The notes beneath the pieces are model-generated. The model made no database searches. It worked only from the letters and a program-made list of their open reading frames with translations, and was not told the DNA's origin. A stretch of 40,126 nt of DNA, from the NCBI GenBank assembly GCA_008330645.1, contig VLTN01000108.1, positions 1 through 40,126 of the forward strand. Direction: 5' to 3'. Of this stretch, positions 12,064 through 22,803 are shown in pieces. The stretch is from Cafeteria roenbergensis (lineage: Eukaryota > Sar > Bigyra > Bicosoecida > Cafeteriaceae). The stretch's first letter is position 1; each line of letters begins with the position of its first letter. The position numbers and the translations under genes are program-made.

Positions 12064-13339
12064 ATGCCCCGGTGCAAAACGGTGGTGCCAAGTGAGGAGC
12101 GGCGCCCTGCCGTCGTGAAGCGAACCGAGTGGGCGTCTCCCGAGGAGGAGGCGGTGATGGTGAGCCGCGTGGAGGAGCCCGCGTGCGGCCTCCTCCGCTT
12201 CTGGATCATCCTGATCACCGGCGGCACGTTCCACGTGTTCCTTGCTTACTCGCTCATCGGCTGCCTCTTCAGCGAGTTTGTGCTCGGCTGGCCCTGGTAC
12301 ATGTCGCTCGGGGGCTTCCTCGCCGCATACATCACATGCGTATCCATCGCCGCAACGGAGCGCGTTTGGCGCGCCCGACCCGCACATTCGCGGCCAGCAG
12401 GCCATGGCCACGCTGCGAGACTACCTGTCCCTCAAGTGCGTGATTCCTGACGACGTGGACCTGGACCCCAAGCCCGAGCAGCAGCCCCCCAGCTACATCT
12501 TCGGCTCGCACCCGCACGGCATCCACGCCTTCGGCTGCTCCGCCCTGAACTTCGCGGGCAACGACATGGCCCGGTACTTCCCGCGCGTGTGGCACAGGCT
12601 GACGGGCGCGATCGCGTCGGTGATTTTTCGCGGCCCAATCGTCCGCGAGGTGATGCTTGCGCGCACGGCTACAGGGACGCCTCCCGCGCCGTCTGCGAGA
12701 AGTTCCTCCGCGAGGGCCGCAGCGTCGTGCTCGTGCTCGGGGGCGAGCAGGAGTCCATCCGCACCCGCGGTGGCGAGGACGCCGTGTGGCTGAAGAACCG
12801 CAAGGGCTTCGTCCGGCTGGCCATGCGCGAGGGGGCCTCCCTTGTCCCGACCTACTCGTTCGGGCCTGGTGGACATCTACGACTACGCCCTTCCCCTGCA
12901 GGCGCTGCGCATGTGGATGGTCAACACGCTCCGCGTGTGCGTGCCAATCTTCTGGGGAGTCGCAGGCACGCCCTGCCCCTACGAGCGGCCCGTGACCACC
13001 GTGGTCGGCGCTCCCATCCACGTCGAGTGGACCCTGCACCCCCACCCCGCCCTCGTCGAGGACGCCTACTGCCGCTACGTCGACGCCCTCGAGCGCCTCT
13101 ACGAGACGCACAAGGCTGCCGCCGGGTACCCCGCGGACCGCAACTTGCACGTCACGCGCGACCCCCCCGCGAGCAAAGAGACCCTCGCCAACGAGGCTGC
13201 CGCCTTCCGCGCCCGCCTCATCCACAAGCTCGGCCCCGAGGACGGAAGGATCACCTTTGCCGACGCGGAGCAGCGCGCCCGCGACGCGCTCGGCGAGGAC
13301 GCCGTCCCGGCCCCGGCAGAGCCCAAGAAGGAGCGCTGA
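12064..13339 (+). pseudogene. DGAT2: Diacylglycerol acyltransferase type 2-like, copy 2 (three frameshifts)
   Basis: This is the same DGAT2-family protein as at 20738-22009, an ER acyl-CoA:diacylglycerol acyltransferase by homology. Compared with copy 3 it has an extra T near 12366, an extra GC near 12660 and an extra G near 12866, so the protein is split over three frames. All recognisable segments survive: the two N-terminal membrane segments, the HPHG motif, the GGEQES and KNRKGF region and the C-terminal VVGAPI region. The codon that is a stop in copy 3 is TGG (Trp) here. If the indels are sequencing errors this copy would encode a full-length enzyme of about 423 residues. Confidence 0.85.
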
Positions 13340-13387
13340 TGCGCTGTCTGCCTGCCGCTCGCAGCCTGCCGGCACCTGAACCATCCC

Positions 13388-13443
13388 CAGCGCCAGCGCC
13401 AGCGCCAGCATCAGCACCAGCACCAGCGCCAGCGCCAGCGCAG
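13388..13443 (+). repeat. CAGCGC/CAGCAC hexamer microsatellite, unit 2
   Basis: An imperfect hexamer run sits downstream of DGAT2 copy 2 and is identical in layout to the tract in unit 3. It is nearly twice as long as the unit 1 tract. Confidence 0.85.
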
Positions 13444-14479
13444 CTGTGTGAGCTAGGGCCTTGCTGCGATTTGTGTGGGTCAAGACGTGTGTCCGAACTG
13501 CAGGCTCTGCGCCGGGAGTGACGAGGCGATCCAGCCCACCGTCAGACAGCGCGCTGCCGTTGTGGCTGGCGCCGCCGCAAGCACACATGTAGGCGCGTTG
13601 TCATGTGGAGGGCTCGAGGGGTGTTGCAGCAGGGAAATGCTCCGGCGCCCTCTTGCCCGCACGATCACCCCTGCCGGTGCAGACAATAGTGACGTGGATA
13701 TGTTTGCTTGTACTCATCCATCTTGGGCAGCGCTCTGCCAACTTTCGCCCGCTCCGAGCACGCGCTCGACTGCGGTCCTCCGTCTTTTCCGTGGCCTCCG
13801 CAAGTGCCTCTGGCGCCGCCCCGGCTCCAACGGCGCTGCCATCCGGCTTCCCGCCCGGCGTGTGGGAGCGGCCTTCGCCCCTAGACGGCATGTGGGCGTC
13901 TGCGGCGGCGTCATCGGCCGCACATGTTCGCCGCGGCCTTTCGCCCACCGGTTCTCCGCTGCCGCCAGCCTTAGCGAGTTGGCTCCGCCGCGCGCCCGGC
14001 CTCGACGCGCTCAATGGTGGCGGGGGAGTGGACCCGGGCACCTGGCTTTCCCGTTGGTCGGCGGAAGTGGTCGCTGAGGCCGCACTCCCGGCCCCGGATC
14101 CGACGCCGCGGTTGCACTCGGCTGTGGCGCCCAGTTCTCCTTCTTTTCGGGCCTCGGTCCCCTGCACAGCCATTGGATACTCGACCCTACAAAGCGCTTC
14201 CTGTGGGCCGCCATGGGAGCGCCTCGCACGTGGGATGGTCTCCTGGAGTTTTGCGATGCTGTGGCGAGGGCCGCGGCTCACCGCCTCGTCGGGACGGCGG
14301 GCAGCCCCCCCCTGGTGTGGTGCGAGTTGCACATCCGCCACGACGCGGCTTGGACTGCGGTCATAACGACCGCGGACAAGACGACCAAGCGCGTTGGGTG
14401 CCTCTCATCAGTTCGCTGGTACGCGCCGGCTAGCCGGGCTAGGCGGGCCGCTCCTTACCCCCCGTGGGCGCACTCGCGG

Positions 14480-15281
14480 ACGACGCGGCAGGCTGGATGG
14501 CCCATCTCGTCGGGAAGCGCTCCATGCCCCTGGCACCGCCCTCGGTTCGGTCGTTCGTGGGAAGTATCGTCTCCTTCGCAGGACACTTCATGGGCGAGTC
14601 CGACGACCGCTCCTTACGGGCCTAGAAGCTGGTGCCTGTGCGCATCTCGGCATGGATGCCTCAGTCAGTCGACTCGTGCCCGGCCCTGAGCCGGGCGGTC
14701 TTCACGGCGGCCCTCGGGGACAGGCGGGCCCCGGACACAGTGCGCCTGGTGCTGGGCTTCTGCGTTGATACGGCGTCGAGGGCAGGCGATGTCCTGACTG
14801 AGCGCCGTCCCCGATCGGCTGCCGCCGTTCCCGTGCCCCTCCCCCACATGCGGGTGGGCACCGGCCTGGACGGAGCCCCGTGGGCGGAACCCATGACCAC
14901 TGTGAAGGACGACCAAACGGGCGAAGTGATGCGCATCCGCGCGACCGATTCCCCTTCGTCGCCGGCCAACCACCCCTGCGGCTTCGGCTCCGGCCGCGCC
15001 ATCCGGGCGCGGCTCACGCGCCGCCGCGAGCGTGGTGCTTGGGACGGCGAGCCGCTGTGGCGCCTTCCCGGTGGAGACCCGGTGACCGCGCAGCACGTGG
15101 TCGCCCTCCTGGGCCGCCACTCGGACAAGCCGGTGTCGTGCCACGCGGTGCGGATCAGCAGCGCCTCGACCGCGGTGGCGTCGGGCGGCATGTCGCCCGC
15201 GGCTCTTGCGGACCTGGGCGGATGGAAGACCCGGGGGCCTGCAAGCTGTGCGTCCGCGCCCAGGGGGCGGTTGACGGTTGA
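14480..15281 (+). pseudogene. Tyrosine recombinase (YR) core, copy 2 (best preserved)
   Basis: This is the cleanest copy. A core-binding-like segment (GWMAHLVGKRS ... VGSIVSFAGHFM) is followed by a TAG at 14623-14625, and then the catalytic core reads on in the same frame from MPVRISAW. Counting from that methionine, the likely catalytic residues are Arg50 (SRAGDVL), Lys92, His171 and Arg174 (CHAVR), and Trp198 (GGWKTR). The nucleophilic tyrosine expected 8-15 residues after that is not seen. In the best-fitting frame a cysteine codon (TGC, in KLCVRA) stands there. The family could be Crypton or DIRS-like; with no reverse transcriptase nearby, Crypton-like is my guess. The stop shared by all units suggests it was dead before amplification. 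Confidence 0.55.
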
Positions 15282-15642
15282 CCCGGCGCGCTCCGCCGCT
15301 CTGCCGCGCAGCGGGCGTCCCGGGTCCGTTTTGGCTGGTTCGCAGCGCCCCATCATCTTCGCGTGTGGCCATGGGAGGCACCGAGGGCAGAGCCGCTTTG
15401 GCTCTGTTCTCCGTGCTGTGGGTCTCAAAGCGAGCCCCGCCTGCCCACTGACATACGCAGATGAGGTCAATCTTAGGTGAGTCTGTGATTCGAGTGTGTG
15501 ACATGGTGACGCGAGTTTTCCGGCCCCCCCCTGACGATGTTCATTCAACTTCGCAGTGTCACTCATTCGCGGCATGCAAACTTGGGCAAGGCCAGACAGC
15601 ATGCAGCTTCCTTCCATTCTGACAAGTGAACTCGTCAAAGCT

Positions 15643-18600
15643 CTACGGCCTGGGCTTGCTGTAGTTCCTGATGCCCGTTGCTGACGCGAACTGCTTCACG
15701 CGCGCTGGCCACATGTCCAGCATCACCTCATGGTCGGCGACAACCGGGACAACGTAAACAGGAACGCCGTTCGCTTCGGACTTGAACGGGTGAAGACCGC
15801 CAAGCAAGCTCTTGCTTTCGTCGGCCTTGAGACCAGTTGCGCGGTCGGCACGTGCTGTCCTGCTGAGCGCATCGGCCGTAGGAGGCTGCCACACGTCCTT
15901 TGACGCAGATCGGAGCGCCTTGAGCCAGTTCGAAGAGTCGCGCGCGAGACTAGTCTTCTTGCAAGTGACCAGGCAGTTCCAGACCACGATGCAAGCCAAG
16001 CCTTCCGTCTGGCTGGTCAGCACGCTCTGGAGGAGCGAAGTCTTTCGGATCACTGGAGCCATCGTCTCGGAAGCTGTCGTTCATCTGCTGCAGAATCGTC
16101 GCCACGCCGCCTGTAGACAGCGCTTTTTGCTCATCCGTGTCGCTCGACACCTTCACCTGCACGCGAATGATGTGGCGAGTCTTGGGGCCATCCTTTTCGC
16201 CCAGCTCAACCACAGCGATGGCGTCGGCACCAAACCTGTCTGGCTTCTCCTTGAAGAACTTGTCCAAGGGGAGGGGCTGTCCGCCGTCAGACGCCTTGAG
16301 ATCGAGCGACGGAAGGAGTTGCACTGCGATCGACTTGGCGGCCTCAGACGGGCCAACCGCGGAATCGGCGGAGGTTTCGCTGGCCGGACGAGCATCCTGC
16401 CCCTTTGCAGTGACAGTGGCTGACTTCAGGTCATTGAGCCAGCCAGAGATGGACGAGCTGGCGTCTTCGGCAGCTTGGTAAGTCGGCAGGTGAGGCTGCG
16501 AATCCATGCATTGCCTCAGGAAGGCCCCTGGCCCAGTCTCACAAATGCCCTTGGCTGCGAGCAGTTCCATGGCTTCACCGGACGCACCCGTGGCATCTAG
16601 CATGGCCAGAACCTGGCGAGGATGCAGCCCACAGGACCCCGTCTCGTCCAGCACTCTCAGCGAGAGCAGCCGCATGAAGTTTGAGCTCAGCCCGAACTTG
16701 TCATCCAGGGATTGGCGGAGGACGCCTTGGTCGACAAGGGCGTCAGCTGCGACTCTGGCATCATCGACAACGCCCCGTTGCTGAGAGAGCTCCTTGAAGT
16801 CAGTGTTCAAAAGTGGCAGCATCGACGCGCCCAGCGCCCAAGAGACCGATTGTGGAGCTGTTCCAACGGGAACGGTTGCGAACCCGGTGACAAGCAGCTT
16901 CGCCACGGGTTGCGCCACCGCTTGCCAGAAAGCGATGGCCTCGGCTTGCTCCATCTTCGCTATCGGATCCCATGTTGCATCGCTTCGTTCCGTATGGACA
17001 AAGGACTCCACCAGCCGCCTCGCGGTGGGCTGTAGCCCATCAAACACCGAGGTCAGACGCTTCCACGCTGGGCATTGGCGCAGTTTGTCCAGCTGCTCGG
17101 CAATCGCAGGCGGCTCGGCATGCAGCTTTCCACGAAGCTCGTTCACGATGCCAGGAATGTCGCTCAGCGTGCTCTCCTGCTGCTCTGGGAGGCACGAGAG
17201 CACAAAGCGAACGGCCTCGTCGCCGCTGAAGCGATTCAGTCTGGCTGGTTGGCTGATCTTGGTGATGTTGACGCTGTCAACTTGGCCCTTGAGACCTGGG
17301 AACACTTTGATGGAGGCATCGTCCTGCATCGCCCTAGGGTTAAGGAGCACCTGCCGCCCGACTGTTGGCGACCCCATGACAAAGGTCTCAAAGTCCTCAA
17401 GACCGTTCATGAGAGCGGTCAGCTGGGTCCGGAACCTACGGCCCAGCGGGTCAAACTTGAACAACTCCTGAAACTCGTCCACAATCAGGAAGACGCGGAC
17501 TTTGCGACCAGGCGTGGAGGAAGCCGGTTGGATAGTCCCTCCGAAAACATCCTCCCAGCATAGTGGATCCCAGGGGTTGCTCTCCATTTTGCGCTCCAGC
17601 TCAGTGTCACGCAGCAGTCCTGCCTGCCACAGTGCGAATTGAACGCACGCAACAGGATGCGGCACGAAAGCTGCTGTAGCATGCCTGGCATCAAACACCG
17701 ATTGAAGAGACGAACCGTCGAGCTTGACCACGACAACGTCGGCGACGCGAGAGCGCGGAATCGCTTCGACGGCCGCCTTGGCAGCCTTCCAAACGAGCGT
17801 GGTCTTGCCGGAGCCCTTGGGTCCGGACAGGAACTTGACATTCGTGGCCGTCATTCGCTGCTCTCGAAAGGCGAGGTCAAAGACGCCCTCGAACACGGCG
17901 GACACAAGCTCGGTGCGCTGCTGCGTTCCAAGGAACAAGGACAGCCTCCGGTCAGACTGCGCGGTGCGGAGCGACTTCCACGCAAGCTTGGAAGCCTGTA
18001 GCTCGTCGTAGTCTGCAAGCTCACCAGACTGGCGATAGCTCGATGAGTACTTGACCAATGCGTTCATGGCCGCTACGAACGAGTCTCGCTTGCCCTTCTC
18101 CTCGGCCTCGCGCTTGGCCTTCTCGGCCTTCTCCTCGGCCTCGCGCTTGGCCTTCTCGGCCTTCTCCTCGGCCTCGCGCTTGGCCTTCTCGGCCTCCTCC
18201 TCGGCCTCGCGCTTGGCCTTCTCGGCCTTCTCCTCGGCCTCGCGCTTGGCCTTCTCGGCCTGCTTCTCGGCCTGCTCCTCAGCCTCCAAAAGCAGCTTCC
18301 TGGCGTGATCCTGCACTGTGGCGATGGTGGACGGCTTGGCCATGACCTCCGCGAAGCCTCCGGCCACGGACTGCAGGTGGCCCAGCCGGTGCCACTTGGC
18401 CAGCTGTGCCTCAACGCCGGGCATGGCCAGAGTCACCCTGGCACGCTGAAGCACGGCGTCGATGTCGGTGCAGTGGGCGAGCTCGATGCTGGCGGTGCCG
18501 AGCCTTCCAAGCAGCTCGACGATGTTCTCGTTGTCGTCAGAGCGTAGCCCCTTGGCGGCAGCCATCTCCACAATGAACTGGAAATGGTCTTGCCCAAGCT

Positions 18601-18982
18601 CCACCCGGGCGCGGGCGACTTCCGGCGAGACGGAGGAAAGAGAGAGCGTTCCAAGGGCCAGCCCCACGGCGTCGCGCCTTGCAGATTCTCTGGGCAGGTG
18701 GCCGGCAGCCCCCTGCTTGGCGTCAGTCGAAAACGGGTGGGAGTCCGTCTCCGACGCCGCGGAGCTCAGAGAGCGCACCACGACGGACCGCGCGCCGCCC
18801 GTGCTGTCGTGAAGCACCATGGAACCTGCGCTCCAAAGCGTGCGGCACAGGGGCTCGCCTGCGCCGCCCAGGACGGCGACCGGCTGGGTCAAAGGCAGCC
18901 GCGCCGAAACCGCAGAACGTGCGCTTGCGGGCAGCGCAGCCCGCCACGCCAGCCCTGCGCCCCGTGAGCCCCGCGCCAGCAT
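15643..18982 (-). CDS. Crinkler/RHS-like P-loop NTPase with putative REase domain, copy 2 (one frameshift)
   Basis: This is the most complete copy, about 1112 residues, broken only by an extra C near 16046. Order of parts: residues 1-60, arginine-rich and acid-poor, like a mitochondrial or plastid transit peptide; helical region; coiled coil at about 240-296 made of 11-residue KAKREAEEKAE repeats; Walker A GPKGSGKTT at about 387-395; Walker B FLIVDEFQEL at about 497-506; C-terminal segment with GADAIAVVEL followed by IIRVQVKVSS near 940. The last pattern fits the D...QxK core of PD-(D/E)XK nucleases as found in Crinkler/RHS effectors. That family pairs STAND-like or AAA-like NTPases with such nucleases. 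The nuclease assignment and organelle targeting are inference. The start is the ATG giving MLARGSRG, at the head of the presequence. Confidence 0.65.
18096..18260 (-). repeat. 33-bp tandem repeat encoding the coiled coil, copy 2
   Basis: The same five-unit array as in copy 1, with one unit carrying a TCC for TTC change that replaces a lysine by glutamate (EEEAEKAK). The unit number is equal in both full copies. The third copy of this array is not in the window because of the viral insertion. Confidence 0.9.
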
Positions 18983-20623
18983 GGCAAGATCGGCACAAAG
19001 CGAGGAAGGTCGCCCTCTGTGGGCCTTTCGGCGTCGCGGGCGGCCTCCTGGGAGCCCACTGGCGCAGCAAAGGCGAGTGCGCTTGGCAAGTTCGCCCTCG
19101 TCACGTTTTATTGCTGGTCTGCAGCTCTGCCCGATTCAGTCGAGAGCAGAGCCAGCCTTGCCAGCAGAACCGCGAGCAAACCAACAACGCGCGGCCGGCC
19201 GAACAAGGCCGCGCCTGCCGCCCGGCCATCGCCCAGTCGACCCGCAGATCCGGCCATGCTTGTTGTTCCCGCGTGTGGCGCGTGTGGTGCGTGGTGTGGT
19301 CGTGCTCGAGCGTGGCTTGCGCGCTCGGCGGGCTTTGCGAAGCACCGGCGCTGCTTGCGGCCGCTGTCGCGCAGGCTCTCCAACCGCCCCAGGACCGCGC
19401 AAGCCCCACACCTCCATCGCACACCTTCTCATCTGCGGGACTTGTGTATTCCCAAAGCAGGTGCCGGGGGCCAGGGCCCTGAAATCGAAATGGCTGGGGT
19501 AGCGGCCCTGCCGTCGGCGCCGCGTTCGCAGCCCTCAGCACTGCGCAAGGGAGTCGCGGCAAGGAGTTTCGGGTGGGAAATCCACACATTGCTACGAGCT
19601 CGTGCAGTCTATGCCCATCGCTCGGGTTGCGGTGCTTGCCTACCGCCCCGTGGAGCAGACGAGAAGCCAACGAGAGGGTGGTGCTGCGTCTCCGCAGCGT
19701 TGCTCCGGGGCTCACCCCAGCCGCAGCTGTTTCCGAGGAAGGTGGAAACAACAACGTCTGGAGGGAGACACCCGAAAAATGAGATTGGCTGGGGGAGGCT
19801 CACGGATTCAGTTGGCTGGAGGCGACGACTCGGCGCGCTGCCAAGACCCCTGCCATTGGAAGTCATCGAAATCTGGGCCTGCTGTTTCACCAGGTTGGCG
19901 TCGAAACGCTTTTGCAGAAAGCTCGCGAGCGCATGTGGCTCTGCTTTCTATGCACCTCGCCGATCGTCAATCGTTGCGGCCTTCAAGAAGCGAGCGAACC
20001 CCATGCTCAAGCCCACGGGGGCTTCCCGGGCGCACCCCCCGAACCGTCTCTCTCGCGCACCCGGTGCGGTGTGTGCACATACTCGCGTGACTCACCCGCC
20101 CGTCCCTCGGGCGACCCTGACGGTCCCCGCCGAGCCGAATCTTTAGCCCTTTAGGTTATGTGCGGTAGTGCCTCCGATTCGTCCTGGTGCGTGTGATCGT
20201 AGGGAACGGCGATCACGCATCCAGCAGTGGGCCAAAAGGGCACCTGCTCGGTGTCCGGCGCCAGCGGGCTGGGAGTGGCAGTGCCTTGCTCGGAGACTGC
20301 ACCCGCAGGGGCACTGAAACCTCGCAAGCCACCTCCCAGCCTGCCGCGGGATGGGCGGGCGGGTCTCGAATGCGGCTTTGCCCTCACACAACCTCAAAGC
20401 CGACCGTAACTGGCCCTGGAGTGCTGTGCGAACGTTCGCACGGCACGGCGGGCAGAGCGAAGCGCACGCTGCGCGCGCCTTGCCGGCGAGCTGCTTGTCT
20501 TGGCCGCCAACGCAGGCGGGTAGACTTGAGCTCGAGACCCTGAAAGACACGCGGGGGGCACCCCCAGCACGCTGTGGGGGAGCCGCGTAGCCCAAGAGAG
20601 TGTCGGGGCGATGCCAGATGGCT
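18983..20623. other. Unit spacer, no supported gene (between NTPase 2 and DGAT2 3)
   Basis: This is the second copy of the spacer, with the same position and divergent-promoter context. It differs from the first copy mainly by single-base indels, which break open frames at different places. That argues against a conserved protein here. Confidence 0.5.
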
Positions 20624-20737
20624 CCCTGCCGGCCCCGTCACTGCCCCCCCTCCGGCGCGTCATTTTCGCCCGCGGCCGACTCACACTGCCGCCCCTCCAC
20701 GCGTCCCGTTCGCCCTGCCCGGAACCCGCTGGCTGCC

Positions 20738-22009
20738 ATGCCCCGGTGCAAAACGGTGGTGCCAAGTGAGGAGCGGCGCCCTGCCGTCGTGAAGCGAACC
20801 GAGTGGGCGTCTCCCGAGGAGGAGGCGGTGATGGTGAGCCGCGTGGAGGAGCCCGCGTGCGGCCTCCTCCGCTTCTGGATCATCCTGATCACCGGCGGCA
20901 CGTTCCACGTGTTCCTTGCTTACTCGCTCATTGGCTGCCTCTTCAGCGAGTTTGTGCTCGGCTGGCCCTGGTACATGTCGCTCGGGGCCTTCCTCGCCGC
21001 ATACATCACATGCGTATCCATCGCCGCAACGGAGCGCGTTGGCGCGCCCGACCCGCACATTCGCGGCCAGCAGGCCATGGCCACGCTGCGAGACTACCTG
21101 TCCCTCAAGTGCGTGATTCCTGACGACGTGGACCTGGACCCCAAGCCCGAGCAGCAGCCCCCCAGCTACATCTTCGGCTCGCACCCGCACGGCATCCACG
21201 CCTTCGGCTGCTCCGCCCTGAACTTCGCGGGCAACGACATGGCCCGGTACTTCCCGCGCGTGTGGCACAGGCTGACGGGCGCGATCGCGTCGGTGATTTT
21301 TCGCGGCCCAATCGTCCGCGAGGTGATGCTTGCGCACGGCTACAGGGACGCCTCCCGCGCCGTCTGCGAGAAGATCCTCCGCGAGGGCCGCAGCGTCGTG
21401 CTCGTGCTCGGGGGCGAGCAGGAGTCCATCCGCACCCGCGGTGGCGAGGACGCCGTGTGGCTGAAGAACCGCAAGGGCTTCGTCCGGCTGGCCATGCGCG
21501 AGGGGGCCTCCCTTGTCCCGACCTACTCGTTCGGCCTGGTGGACATCTACGACTACGCCCTTCCCCTGCAGGCGCTGCGCATGTAGATGGTCAACACGCT
21601 CCGCGTGTGCGTGCCAATCTTCTGGGGAGTCGCAGGCACGCCCTGCCCCTACGAGCGGCCCGTGACCACCGTGGTCGGCGCTCCCATCCACGTCGAGTGG
21701 ACCCTGCACCCCCACCCCGCCCTCGTCGAGGACGCCTACTGCCGTTACGTCGACGCCCTCGAGCGCCTCTACGAGACGCACAAGGCTGCCGCCGGGTACC
21801 CCGCGGACCGCAACTTGCACGTCACGCGCGACCCCCCCGCGAGCAAAGAGACCCTCGCCAATGAGGCTGCCGCCTTCCGCGCCCGCCTCATCCACAAGCT
21901 CGGCCCCGAGGACGGAAGGATCACCTTTGCCGACGCGGAGCAGCGCGCCCGCGACGCGCTCGGCGAGGACGCCGTCCCGGCCCCGGCAGAGCCCAAGAAG
22001 GAGCGCTGA
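20738..22009 (+). pseudogene. DGAT2: Diacylglycerol acyltransferase type 2-like, copy 3 (single in-frame TAG)
   Basis: The frame is continuous for 424 codons except for one TAG at 21584-21586 (codon 283), which is TGG in copies 1 and 2. What is seen: two hydrophobic segments at about residues 46-66 and 72-95, the catalytic HPHG signature at 149-152 preceded by YIFGS, the GGEQES block, KNRKGFVRLA, and a C-terminal VVGAPI motif followed by a Y..AL..LYE..K pattern. All are typical of DGAT2, which makes triacylglycerol at the ER. The length is slightly above the usual 300-390 residues. The start is the ATG giving MPRCKTVV, as upstream sequence lacks motif content. As written, the product would lose its C-terminal third. 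It could be a dead copy, an edited or readthrough gene, or a base-call error. Confidence 0.9.
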
Positions 22010-22057
22010 TGCGCTGTCTGCCTGCCGCTCGCAGCCTGCCGGCACCTGAACCATCCC

Positions 22058-22113
22058 CAGCGCCAGCGCCAGCGCCAGCATCAGCACCAGCACCAGCGCC
22101 AGCGCCAGCGCAG
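22058..22113 (+). repeat. CAGCGC/CAGCAC hexamer microsatellite, unit 3
   Basis: The hexamer tract downstream of DGAT2 copy 3 has the same length and variant pattern as in unit 2. This supports a closer relation of units 2 and 3 here. Confidence 0.85.
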
Positions 22114-22803
22114 CTGTGTGAGCTAGGGCCTTGCTGCGATTTGTGTGGGTCAAGACGTGTGTCCGAACTGCAGGCTCTGCGCCGGGAGTGACGAGGCGAT
22201 CCAGCCCACCGTCAGACAGCGCGCTGCCATTGTGGCTGGCGCCGCCGCAAGCACACATGTAGGCGCGTTGTCATGTGGAGGGCTCGAGGTGTGTTGCAGC
22301 AGGGAAATGCTCCGGCGCCCTCTTGCCCGCACGATCACCCCTGCCGGTGCAGACAATAGTGACGTGGATATGTTTGCTTGTACTCATACATCGTGGGAAG
22401 CGCTCTGCCAACATTCGCCCGAGAGCCGCCGACCGGGCCACCTTGCTCGGGTACGCTGCCAGCGTCGGGCCCAGCGCATTTCGCGTGCCGTCGAGATATC
22501 GTTTCTCGTGGTCGGGTGCGCACCCAGCACCTCCAGTTCTCCGAGCACGCGCTCGACTGCGGTCCTCCGTCTTTTCCGTGGCCTCCGCAAGTGCCTCTGG
22601 CGCCGCCCCGGCTCCAACGGCGCTGCCATCCGGCTTCCCGCCCGGCGTGTGGGAGCGGCCTTCGCCCCTAGACGGCATGTGGGCGTCTGCGGCGGCGTCA
22701 TCGGCCGCACATGTTCGCCGCGGCCTTTCGCCCACCGGTTCTCCGCTGCCGCCAGCCTTAGCGAGTTGGCTCCGCCGCGCGCCCGGCCTCGACGCGCTCG
22801 AAG

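Larger units (their letters stand above)
11950..20623 (+). repeat. Tandem array unit 2
   Basis: The second copy has the same gene order and orientation as unit 1. It is the shortest complete unit. The sequence jumps at 14150/14151 from what corresponds to unit 3 position 22937 to unit 3 position 24251, which removes about 1.3 kb of the recombinase-related stretch. Outside that gap it matches unit 3 almost base for base, apart from single-base indels and a few clustered substitutions. Confidence 0.85.

Noticed and set aside
20681-22258. A 525-codon open frame on the minus strand across DGAT2 copy 3
   Set aside because: It is antisense to a clear DGAT2 frame in GC-rich DNA, where stop codons are rare on the opposite strand. 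It has no domain, and copy 2 breaks it in places that do not match protein conservation.
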